A stretch of 64,000 nt of DNA, from contig NZ_FNBW01000017.1 of the NCBI RefSeq assembly GCF_900102465.1, forward strand, positions 1 through 64,000. The letters run 5' to 3'. The stretch comes from Thalassobaculum litoreum DSM 18839. GTDB taxonomy: Bacteria; Pseudomonadota; Alphaproteobacteria; Thalassobaculales; Thalassobaculaceae. Below the pieces are notes generated by a model. That model did not search any database. It saw nothing but the letters and a program-made list of their open reading frames with translations, and was not told the DNA's origin. The translations under genes were made by a program, and so were the position numbers. This document shows, piece after piece, positions 8,115 to 15,093 of this stretch (position 1 is its first letter; every line of letters starts with the position of its first letter).

Positions 8115-10040
8115 CTAGCGCCGGTAGGTCAGGCGTAGGAAGAACGCCCGGCCCTGCTGGTTGTAATAGGCCGCCGTCTTGTAGTCCTCGTCGAACAGGT
8201 TGGAGAGCTTGACGTCCACGCCCCAGTTCTCCGTCGCCTCCCAGCTCGCGCGCAGATCGAGGGTGGTATAGGCGTCCAGCTTGGTGGTGTTGGCCAGATT
8301 GTCGTAGCGCTCGCTCTCGTGATGGACGTCGCCGCCGACCGCAAACTCACCGAGACCCAGGCCGAGACCGCCCAGCGCCCGGTCGACGGACAGGGTGTAG
8401 ACCTGCTCGGCCCGACGCGGCAACTGGTTGCCGTCATTGGCGCCGCCCGACGCGTTCACCGGGTCGAGGAAGGTGGCGCCGGCCGACAGCAGGAAGCCCG
8501 CCACCTCGCCCGAGGCGGTCAGCTCCAGGCCGGTGATCCGCGCCTTATCGACATTGGCCGGGGCGAAGATCGAGCTGTCATAGGCGATCAGGTCGTCGAT
8601 CTCGGTGTGGAACAGGTTCGCCCCCAACTCGAAGCCGCCGACCTTGGCCGCCAGGCCGATCTCGGCGCTCTCCGAGCGCTCCGGCTCCAGGTCCTCGTTG
8701 CCGAAACCCGGATAATACAGATCGTTGAAGGACGGCGCCTTGAACGCGGTGCCATAGGAGGCCGTCGCCCGCAGGTTATCGGTGATCCGGTAGCCATAGG
8801 CGGCACCGCCGGTCAGATGACCGCCGAACTGCTCGTTCTCGTCCACCCGGCCGCTGAGCTGGACGGTGTGGCGGCCGAACTCGGCCCGGTGCTGGGCGAA
8901 CACGCCCGTATTGTCGCGGCTGTCCTCCACATAGTCGGTCGAGCCACCGACCAGATCGCGCTGGAAGTCGGCGCCTAGCGTCGTCACCTGATCTTCCAGA
9001 AGATAGAGATCATTCTGCAAAGACAGTGAGTTGCGCTCTGTTTCAAACGTCGATTCGTATGTTCCATCGAGGAAGTTATCGGCGTCGTCCACGGTGTGGC
9101 CGGCGGCGACGGTCACATCCCAGAAGTCGGTCGGCGAGGCCAGGGCACGCAGACCGAGCACATAATTCACCGCCTCGGATTCGTTGGAGGTCGAGCCGTC
9201 GTACTCGTTCTCACTCGTCGCATAAAGACCGGTCGCTTCCATCTTGATACCATTAGAGAAAGCGTAGTCGAGCGCGCCAGTTACCGAGCTCCGCTCGAAG
9301 CCGTCCTTGTCCGGCTGGTTGGCGAAGCAGCCGCCGCCTGGAACGGTCGTGCCGTTGCCGCAGGAGTTGATGCCGTCGGTGCGGATGTAGTTGGTGCTGG
9401 CCGAAAAGCCGATACCGGAGGCCCGGCCGGAGAAGCCAGCGGTCCCTTCCATCGTATCGTTGCTGCCATAGCCGACGCTGGCATGGGCGCGGGTCGTCTC
9501 GGTCGGCTTGCGGGTGAAGATCTGGATGATGCCGCCCAGCGCCTCGGAGCCGTAGAGGTGGGAGCGCGGGCCGCGCACGACCTCGATCCGTTCCACGTCG
9601 TCGATCGACAGACTCTCGAAATTGAAGGTGCCGAGCGTCGCCGAGCCGACCTTCACGCCGTTGATCAGCACCAGCACGTGGTCGCTCTCGGCACCGCGCA
9701 GGAAGACCGAGGTCGCCTTGCCCACCCCGCCGTTGTTGGTCAGGGTCAGGCCCGGTACCCGGCGCAGGGCATCCGGCACGGAGCGGATCTGGCGGCGCTC
9801 GATCTCCTCGCGGGTGATCACACTGACCGGCGCCAGGGTCTCGTCGGCGGTCTCCGCGATGCGCGAGGCGGTGACGATCACCTCGTCCGACGTGCTCACG
9901 GCGGCCCGCTCGCCGGCCGCCACCTGTTGGCCCCCAATCTGCTGGGCCTGCCCCGGGAGCGCCCCGGCGGCCATCAGAGCGGCGACCAGCGCTGCTCCTG
10001 TCAGGGATCGGCCCGTGATCAGGCGGTTCTCGAAAGTCAT
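8115..10040 (-). CDS. btuB: TonB-dependent vitamin B12 outer-membrane receptor
   Basis: The 641-residue product has a signal peptide ending near GALPGQAQ. The TonB box region is DEVIVTASR (about residues 52-60). A plug domain follows (VSVITREEIERRQIRSVPDAL, in part; GGVGKATSVFLRGAESDHVLVLINGVKVG, in part). The 22-strand barrel ends AFFLRLTYRR. BtuB-type short loops and length fit cobalamin, and the cobalamin riboswitch directly upstream supports this. ATG 10040 follows an AGGAGGA ribosome site. The reading frame can be extended upstream across the riboswitch, but that part is leader RNA and not protein. It is the first gene of the btuB-btuF-btuC-cobQ-cobD-cobO operon. Confidence 0.95.
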   Translation of the reverse strand: MTFENRLITGRSLTGAALVAALMAAGALPGQAQQIGGQQVAAGERAAVSTSDEVIVTASRIAETADETLAPVSVITREEIERRQIRSVPDALRRVPGLTLTNNGGVGKATSVFLRGAESDHVLVLINGVKVGSATLGTFNFESLSIDDVERIEVVRGPRSHLYGSEALGGIIQIFTRKPTETTRAHASVGYGSNDTMEGTAGFSGRASGIGFSASTNYIRTDGINSCGNGTTVPGGGCFANQPDKDGFERSSVTGALDYAFSNGIKMEATGLYATSENEYDGSTSNESEAVNYVLGLRALASPTDFWDVTVAAGHTVDDADNFLDGTYESTFETERNSLSLQNDLYLLEDQVTTLGADFQRDLVGGSTDYVEDSRDNTGVFAQHRAEFGRHTVQLSGRVDENEQFGGHLTGGAAYGYRITDNLRATASYGTAFKAPSFNDLYYPGFGNEDLEPERSESAEIGLAAKVGGFELGANLFHTEIDDLIAYDSSIFAPANVDKARITGLELTASGEVAGFLLSAGATFLDPVNASGGANDGNQLPRRAEQVYTLSVDRALGGLGLGLGEFAVGGDVHHESERYDNLANTTKLDAYTTLDLRASWEATENWGVDVKLSNLFDEDYKTAAYYNQQGRAFFLRLTYRR

Positions 10041-10159
10041 TCCATCCTCCTCGTCCGACGCACACCCGCGCGGCGTTGCAAAGCGACATCGACGGAAGGG
10101 ATGGAAGGGGACGGCCCGGGACACGGGTCCACGGCCGAACCCGATCATCGCGCCCCGCG

Positions 10160-10342
10160 ATATCGAGGTTTCACGCCGTGGCCGGTCTCCGGACTCGCGA
10201 GGGCGGACCCGGGGGTCCAGATCGTGCCGCGCCTTCCCATGCCATGTCGGCACAGTGGCGTTCTGCGACGGATCAACCTCGCCTACCGTTGCGGGGGCAG
10301 TGCCGGAGTCTGACCGGCTTCCCGTTTCATCCCGACCCAGTT
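10160..10342 (-). promoter_or_regulatory. Cobalamin (AdoCbl) riboswitch
   Basis: Read on the minus strand the leader contains, in order, GGGAAGCCGGTCAGACTCCGG, then CACTGCCCCCGCAACGGTA, then the conserved GCCACTG box (10253-10259), and finally GAGTCCGGAGACCGGCC at about 10182-10198. These are the hallmark pieces of the B12 riboswitch core in the right order and spacing. It lies about 120 nt upstream of btuB and should switch the whole uptake and synthesis operon off when adenosylcobalamin is plentiful. The boundaries are approximate. Confidence 0.95.
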
Positions 10343-10378
10343 TCGTGGGTCGGGACACCACATGCGATTGACGGCCGG

Positions 10379-10407
10379 ACGCTACGGTCGAGGGGTCGGC
10401 CTGTCAA
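10379..10407 (-). promoter_or_regulatory. Sigma70-type promoter of the B12 operon
   Basis: On the minus strand TTGACA is followed after 17 nt by TAGCGT. The predicted start near 10372 lies about 30 nt ahead of the riboswitch core. The opposite strand of the same gap must hold the promoter of the L,D-transpeptidase gene, which I could not place. Confidence 0.6.
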
Positions 10408-10479
10408 TCTTCGCTTTGACGTCATAGGGTTCCGTTGAACCATCGACCCTTTAGACAACCGGAACGCGGGAGCCTTCGA

Positions 10480-12042
10480 ATGACCGGCCCGACCCCAGTC
10501 CGTGCCATCCTCGCCGCCGCGCTGGCCCTTCTGATTTCGCTGACGGCGCCGGCGCTCGCCCAGAGTTCGGATCCAACGCCGGACTCGACGGCTGACTTCG
10601 CGCCGGACCCGGTCGTTGCGGCGTTCCTCGCCGCACGGGCGGACGGGTATGCCTGGGTCGAGGAGAATGAGGTCCCGACGCTCAATGCCAAGGGTGCCGC
10701 CGTCGTCCGGGTCCTGGAACGGGCAGAGCGCCAAGGTCTGCGTCCGGCCGATTTCACGCTTCCCGCCGCCGACTCGCCGGAGAGCCTGGACCAGGCGGTC
10801 AGCCGGACGCTGCTGCGTTATCTGACCGACCTGCAGGCCGGCCGGGTGGCACCGAAGAAGGTCGATCCCGAGCTGTTCGTGTTCCCGCGCGACGTCGACG
10901 GGCTGGCGCTGCTGGACGCGGTGCATGCCGCGCCCGAAACCGCCAAGGCGATGGCCGATCTGGCGCCGGGCAATCCGATCTACCGCCGCCTGCGCCGGCT
11001 GCTGTTGGACTACCGCGCGCTGGCCCGCTCCGGCGGCTGGCACCCGGTGCCGGAGGGTCCGACCCTGAAACCGGGCATGACCGATCCCCGGGTTTCCGAA
11101 GTGCGGCGCCGCCTCTCCTCCACCGCCGACCTGACGCCGGCCTCCGGAGCGACGGACCTCTACGACCCGGCCCTGGAAAGCGCCGTGCGCCAGTTCCAGC
11201 GCCGCCACGGGCTGGATGCCGACGGCGCCATCGGCGCCAAGACGGTGGCGGCGATGAACGTGCCGGTGCGGGACCGCGTCCGTCAAATCGTGCTCAACAT
11301 GGAACGGTTCCGCTGGATGCCGGACGAATTCGGCGACGACCACGTGTTCGTCAACATGGCCGGATTCGAGCTCGACTATGTGGTCGGCGGGGTGACCCGG
11401 CTGGCCATGCGGGTGATCGTCGGCCGCCCCTACCGGGAGACGCCGGTCTTCAGCGACACGATCCGCTACCTGGAGTTCAACCCGACCTGGAGCGTGCCGG
11501 CGAAGATCGCGGCCCAGGACCTGCTGCCGAAGATCAAGAAGGATCCGTCCTACCTGACGGCGGGCGGCTACGAGCTCTATGCCGGCTACCAGGACGGCGC
11601 GCCGCAGGTCGACCCGGCCAGCGTCGACTGGGCCGCCATCCCCAAGGGCCGGTTCCCCTACCGCCTGCGCCAGGCGCCGGGCGAGAAGAACGCCCTGGGT
11701 CAGGTGAAGTTCATGTTCCCCAACCAGTTCGACGTCTATCTGCACGACACCCCGGCGCGCGAACTGTTCGCCAAGTCGGTCCGCAACTTCAGCTCGGGCT
11801 GCATCCGGCTGCAGAAGCCGATCACCCTGGCCGAGGTGATGCTGGCCGCCGACGGCCAGGACCCCACACAGGTCCGAAAGATCCTCGACGGCAAGAAGAC
11901 CGCCCGGGTCAACCTGAAGACCCCCGTGCCGGTGCACCTGACCTATCTGACCGCCTGGATCGGCGAGGGCGGCACCGTGGAATTCCGCGACGACATCTAT
12001 GGCCGCGACTCCCTGCTGGCGAACGCGCTGGGATTGATCTGA
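10480..12042 (+). CDS. ldtD: L,D-transpeptidase, YcbB/LdtD type, with peptidoglycan-binding domain
   Basis: This periplasmic enzyme should form 3-3 (mDap-mDap) cross-links in murein. The 520-residue product has a signal peptide (ALALLISLTAPALAQ), a helical scaffold domain (about 40-190), a PG_binding_1 domain (about 200-265, with FQRRHGLDADGAIG) and a C-terminal YkuD catalytic domain. The catalytic segment is HDTPARELF followed by SSGCIRLQKP, carrying the His and the nucleophilic Cys. ATG 10480 is preferred over an in-frame ATG 45 nt upstream because it directly precedes the signal peptide and has GGGAG at the right distance. The next gene encodes the matching MepK-type hydrolase. Confidence 0.92.
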   Translation: MTGPTPVRAILAAALALLISLTAPALAQSSDPTPDSTADFAPDPVVAAFLAARADGYAWVEENEVPTLNAKGAAVVRVLERAERQGLRPADFTLPAADSPESLDQAVSRTLLRYLTDLQAGRVAPKKVDPELFVFPRDVDGLALLDAVHAAPETAKAMADLAPGNPIYRRLRRLLLDYRALARSGGWHPVPEGPTLKPGMTDPRVSEVRRRLSSTADLTPASGATDLYDPALESAVRQFQRRHGLDADGAIGAKTVAAMNVPVRDRVRQIVLNMERFRWMPDEFGDDHVFVNMAGFELDYVVGGVTRLAMRVIVGRPYRETPVFSDTIRYLEFNPTWSVPAKIAAQDLLPKIKKDPSYLTAGGYELYAGYQDGAPQVDPASVDWAAIPKGRFPYRLRQAPGEKNALGQVKFMFPNQFDVYLHDTPARELFAKSVRNFSSGCIRLQKPITLAEVMLAADGQDPTQVRKILDGKKTARVNLKTPVPVHLTYLTAWIGEGGTVEFRDDIYGRDSLLANALGLI

Positions 12043-12124
12043 CGGCGACGAAAACGCTTGCGCGCCGGCGCGAACCGAAGGAAAGAGGTTTTCTCGCGCC
12101 TCGGCGCCTCGGAGACCATCGGAC

Positions 12125-12694
12125 ATGACGGAACACTTCGCTTCCTCGCCCCGACGCCGGGTTACGCGACGGGCTGCCCTGGGCGCTTTGGCACTGCTGA
12201 TGACCGGCGGCACGCCGGCCCGCTCGGCCATCGTCGCGGCGCACGACACCCGCAAGCTGAAGATCGAGCACCTGCATACCGACGAGCGGCTCGACATCAC
12301 CTATTTCCGCAACGGCCGCTACGACACCGAGGCGCTGCGCAAGATCAACTACTGTCTGCGCGACCACCGCGACGGGACGGTCCATGCGATCGACACCCGG
12401 GTGCTGGACTACCTGCACGACCTGACGTTCCGGCTCGACATCACCCAGCGCATCGGCATCGTCTGCGGCTACCGCTCACCCAAGACCAACGAGGCGCTCC
12501 GGGCCAACAGTTCGGGCGTGGCCAAGCGCAGCCTGCACATGCAGGGCATGGCGCTGGACATCCGCGTGCCCGGCCTGCGGGTGAGCACCATCGCCAAGGC
12601 AGCGATCGCCATGAACCGTGGCGGCGTCGGCCTCTATTCCCGCTCCAATTTCGTCCATATCGACTGCGGCGAGCCACGGACCTGGGGGGCGTGA
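12125..12694 (+). CDS. mepK: MepK/YcbK-type murein endopeptidase (peptidase M15-like, DUF882)
   Basis: The 189-residue product opens with a twin-arginine-like signal (SPRRRVTRRAALGALALL). The metal-dependent M15-type fold follows: VCGYRSPKTNEALR, then SLHMQGMALDIRVPG, which holds the zinc His and Asp, and NFVHIDCGEPRTW with the last zinc His. E. coli MepK cleaves 3-3 cross-links and lies next to ldtD (ycbB-ycbK); the same gene order occurs here. The gap to ldtD is 82 nt, so the two are probably co-transcribed. Folding before Tat export is plausible from the RR motif but is inference. Confidence 0.9.
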   Translation: MTEHFASSPRRRVTRRAALGALALLMTGGTPARSAIVAAHDTRKLKIEHLHTDERLDITYFRNGRYDTEALRKINYCLRDHRDGTVHAIDTRVLDYLHDLTFRLDITQRIGIVCGYRSPKTNEALRANSSGVAKRSLHMQGMALDIRVPGLRVSTIAKAAIAMNRGGVGLYSRSNFVHIDCGEPRTWGA

Positions 12695-12704
12695 TCCGCC
12701 CCGC

Positions 12705-12727
12705 CCTGCCCGCCTCTCAGGGGCAGG
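12705..12727. terminator. Hairpin between convergent genes
   Basis: CCTGCCC and GGGCAGG form a perfect 7-bp stem with a 9-nt loop, just past the mepK stop and overlapping the last codons of the opposing lipoprotein gene. No U tract follows, so it may only assist termination. Confidence 0.4.
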
Positions 12728-13169
12728 CCTCCCCCAGGGAATAGGTGTAGCTGGCCGCCTCGCCGGCAGCGCCGCTGACATGGTCAAAGGTCAGCGCGTC
12801 ACCGTTCCGGGTGACGCGAAAGCACCCTTCCCGACCCCCGGCCCAGTCGTTGTTCCAGGTACGGCAGTACAGACCGTCCTCGGTGACCCGCCAGACGCCG
12901 GCGGCATCCTCGCGCCGCGCCCCGGCCAAGACCACCGCCTCCAAGCTGCCGTCGCGTCCGTGGCGGGCGGTATAGCGCCACTGGCCCAGCAGCCGCGTAC
13001 CGCAGCGGGTGAGCGCGTTGCCGGTCACGGTCTCACGGATCTGCTCCGCGCTCAGCACGCCAGAACGGGGTTCGTTTCCGGCGCAGGACGCCAGGATGGC
13101 GGCGAGAAGCACCGCGGACACCGCGCCGAAGCGCCGGCCGGCGGCTGGGTATCCGAGCAGGCATCTCAT
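12717..13169 (-). CDS. Putative lipoprotein of unknown function
   Basis: The 150-residue product has a lipoprotein signal peptide (VSAVLLAAILASC, lipobox LASC at about residues 26-29). A mature domain of roughly 120 residues follows, with several Trp and Cys (GQWRYTARHGRDGS, YCRTWNNDWAGGREGCF). The pattern resembles small beta-rich DUF995-like envelope lipoproteins, but I cannot assign the family with confidence. ATG 13169 is chosen; a TTG lies three codons upstream. It is convergent with mepK and divergent from the GAF-kinase gene. Confidence 0.7.
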   Translation of the reverse strand: MRCLLGYPAAGRRFGAVSAVLLAAILASCAGNEPRSGVLSAEQIRETVTGNALTRCGTRLLGQWRYTARHGRDGSLEAVVLAGARREDAAGVWRVTEDGLYCRTWNNDWAGGREGCFRVTRNGDALTFDHVSGAAGEAASYTYSLGEACP

Positions 13170-13190
13170 TTCTCTCAATACCTTTCGAAA

Positions 13191-13221
13191 TTAACAGAAC
13201 TTTTCGGCAAATTCGTATAAT
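13191..13221 (+). promoter_or_regulatory. Possible promoter of the GAF/histidine-kinase gene
   Basis: A perfect TATAAT (13216-13221) lies 19 nt downstream of TTAACA in an AT-rich gap. The predicted start would give a leader of about 80 nt before the ATG at 13308. The spacer is longer than ideal. Confidence 0.45.
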
Positions 13222-13307
13222 GGCCGAGTTACAGACCGTCTTTTCCGCAGGCTTTCCGGTCGGTTCCAGGCCGACAGGGCTTCGCGCTGAAACTAGGTAC
13301 CGCAGGC

Positions 13308-14030
13308 ATGTTGAGCGTCCCTCTCCCCAGCAATGAGAAAAATCGGCTGACCCAGCTCATCTGGTTCCAGATCCTGGATACGCCGCCCGAAGAAGGCTTC
13401 GACCGTATAGCACGAATGGCCGCACGGGTCATGGACACGCCGATCTCAGCGGTCTCCCTGGTCGACCGCGACCGGCAGTGGTTCAAATCCGCCTGTGGGC
13501 TGTCGATCAGCGAGACGGGGCGTGATGTCTCCTTCTGCTCCTACACGATTCTGCAGCGCACGCCGATGGTCGTGGAGGACACTCTGGAAGACCCGCGCTT
13601 CAAGGAGAATCCCCTGGTGATCGGTGCGCCCCATATCCGCGCCTATGCCGGCGTGCCGTTGATCACAGAGGACGGATTCGCGCTGGGCTCGCTCTGCGCC
13701 GTCGACACGAGGCCGCGACACTTCACCGACGACCAGATGGAGGCCCTGAAGGATCTCGCGGAAACGACGATGGACCTGATGCGCTACCGGCTGCTGCGCA
13801 CCAACATGCAGCAGGCGACCGGCATGTTCTCGTCCCAGGTCAGCCACGAGATCCGCACGCCGCTGAACGCCATCGTCGGCTTCTCCGAGGCGCTGTGCAG
13901 CGGGGTCTATGACGCCGATCCACAGCGCGCCCGCGAATATCTGGACATCATCGCCCGCGCGGGCCGCGACCTCGACGAGACCCTGGGGCGGCTGCTCGAC
14001 GAACCGGGCGACCGCGCCGACAAGCTTTAG
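13308..14030 (+). CDS. GAF-domain protein with histidine-kinase dimerisation domain but no ATPase domain
   Basis: The 240-residue cytosolic protein has a GAF domain (about residues 20-160; ISAVSLVDRDRQWFK and FCSYTILQ typify the family). A HisKA/DHp helix pair (about 168-232) carries the H-box SHEIRTPLNAIVGFSEAL with the phospho-acceptor at His180. The chain ends 60 residues past the H-box, at a normal stop, so the N, G1 and G2 ATP-binding boxes are absent. There is no sign of a frameshifted remnant downstream; the next gene is convergent and starts 4 nt away. It may act as a phosphotransfer partner or dimerisation decoy. The missing domain is directly seen; the role is inference. Confidence 0.85.
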   Translation: MLSVPLPSNEKNRLTQLIWFQILDTPPEEGFDRIARMAARVMDTPISAVSLVDRDRQWFKSACGLSISETGRDVSFCSYTILQRTPMVVEDTLEDPRFKENPLVIGAPHIRAYAGVPLITEDGFALGSLCAVDTRPRHFTDDQMEALKDLAETTMDLMRYRLLRTNMQQATGMFSSQVSHEIRTPLNAIVGFSEALCSGVYDADPQRAREYLDIIARAGRDLDETLGRLLDEPGDRADKL

Positions 14031-14034
14031 GCTT

Positions 14035-14262
14035 TCAGGCGTGGGCTGCCTGTTTCTGTGCCGCCCTCTTCGCTCCCGCCAGGGCGAGCTCGTCGAACCC
14101 GGCTTCGTCTTCGGCGAGCTGGGTGGCGAGGTCGGCGCGCATGCGGGGGTCCCAGAAATCGATGATGTGCTGGGCCACCCCGGCAACCGCCTCCTCCCGG
14201 GGGTAGGGCCGGTGGAAGTCGGCGATCTGATTGGTCATGCGGACAATGTCCTGGCGTTTCAT
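14035..14262 (-). CDS. fdsD: NAD-dependent formate dehydrogenase delta subunit
   Basis: The 75-residue product has the FdsD signature: RMTNQIADFHRPYPREEAVAG (in part), followed by IIDFWDPRMRADL. The small delta subunit is needed for assembly and stability of the FdsGBA complex, although its precise role is not settled. Its ATG overlaps the fdhD stop by 4 nt, and it closes the operon. Confidence 0.93.
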   Translation of the reverse strand: MKRQDIVRMTNQIADFHRPYPREEAVAGVAQHIIDFWDPRMRADLATQLAEDEAGFDELALAGAKRAAQKQAAHA

Positions 14263-15089
14263 GCCACCTGCTCCGTGCGTGTGTTCGCTCCCGGCTCGAA
14301 AACCATGATCCCGTCGCCGGCAAGGCTCGCCAGCCCCATGCCGCAGCGCCCGGCCACGTCGATCGCCAGCTTGCTGGGCGCCGACACCGCGGCCAGGAAC
14401 GGCGCGCCGGCGACCGCGGCCTTCTGAACCAGTTCGACGCTGATCCGGCTCGACATCAGGATGAAGCCGTCGCGGGCATCCAGGCCGTCGCGGGCGAGCG
14501 AGCCGATCAGTTTGTCCAGCGCGTTGTGCCGGCCGATATCCTCGCGCACCCGCTCGATACGCCCATCCGACCGGCAGAACGCGGCGGCGTGGGTGGAGTG
14601 GTTGGTGCGGTTCATCACCTGGACGTCGCGCAGGGCGTCGTAGGCCCGGGTCAGCGCCTCGGCCTCCGGCGTACGGCCCTGCACCCGGGGCGGGCGCGGC
14701 ACCGCCGCCTCGATGGTCTGCGCACCGCAGATGCCGCAGCCCGAACGGCCGGCGATGGTGCGCTTGCGGTCCTGGGCGGCTTCGGCATGGCGGGCGGCGA
14801 CCCGCAGGTTCAGCAGATAGCCGTCCCCCGCCTCGCCGATCCGCAGGCTCTCGATCCTGGCGGCCGAGGGGACGATGCCTTCGGTCAGCGCGAAGCCGAC
14901 GGCGAAATCCTCCAAATCGGCCGGGGTCGCCATCATCACGGCGAAGCTGTCGCCGTTGACCAGCACCGCGACGGGCGTCTCCTGCGGCACCTGCCAGGCC
15001 TGCGGACGCGCGTCGCCCCCGGTCACCAGACGACCGGTGACCTCGGGCGAGACCTCGCTCGCCTTGCCGTCGAGGCGCCGGATCTCCAC
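14259..15089 (-). CDS. fdhD: Formate dehydrogenase accessory sulfurtransferase FdhD (FdsC)
   Basis: FdhD passes sulfur from a cysteine desulfurase to the molybdenum bis-MGD cofactor before it enters the formate dehydrogenase. The 276-residue product carries the essential CGICG motif (about residues 127-131). It also has the family blocks MATPADLEDFAVGFALTEGI (in part), VREDIGRHNALDKLIG and SSRISVELVQKAA. A GTG start at 15089 lies 4 nt after the fdsA stop. It sits between fdsA and fdsD, as fdsC does in Cupriavidus. Confidence 0.96.
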   Translation of the reverse strand: MEIRRLDGKASEVSPEVTGRLVTGGDARPQAWQVPQETPVAVLVNGDSFAVMMATPADLEDFAVGFALTEGIVPSAARIESLRIGEAGDGYLLNLRVAARHAEAAQDRKRTIAGRSGCGICGAQTIEAAVPRPPRVQGRTPEAEALTRAYDALRDVQVMNRTNHSTHAAAFCRSDGRIERVREDIGRHNALDKLIGSLARDGLDARDGFILMSSRISVELVQKAAVAGAPFLAAVSAPSKLAIDVAGRCGMGLASLAGDGIMVFEPGANTRTEQVA

Positions 15090-15093
15090 GGCC

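Noticed and set aside
10041-10361. Upstream extension of the btuB reading frame
   Set aside because: The extension runs through the cobalamin riboswitch core, and a good ribosome site and signal peptide mark the start at 10040.
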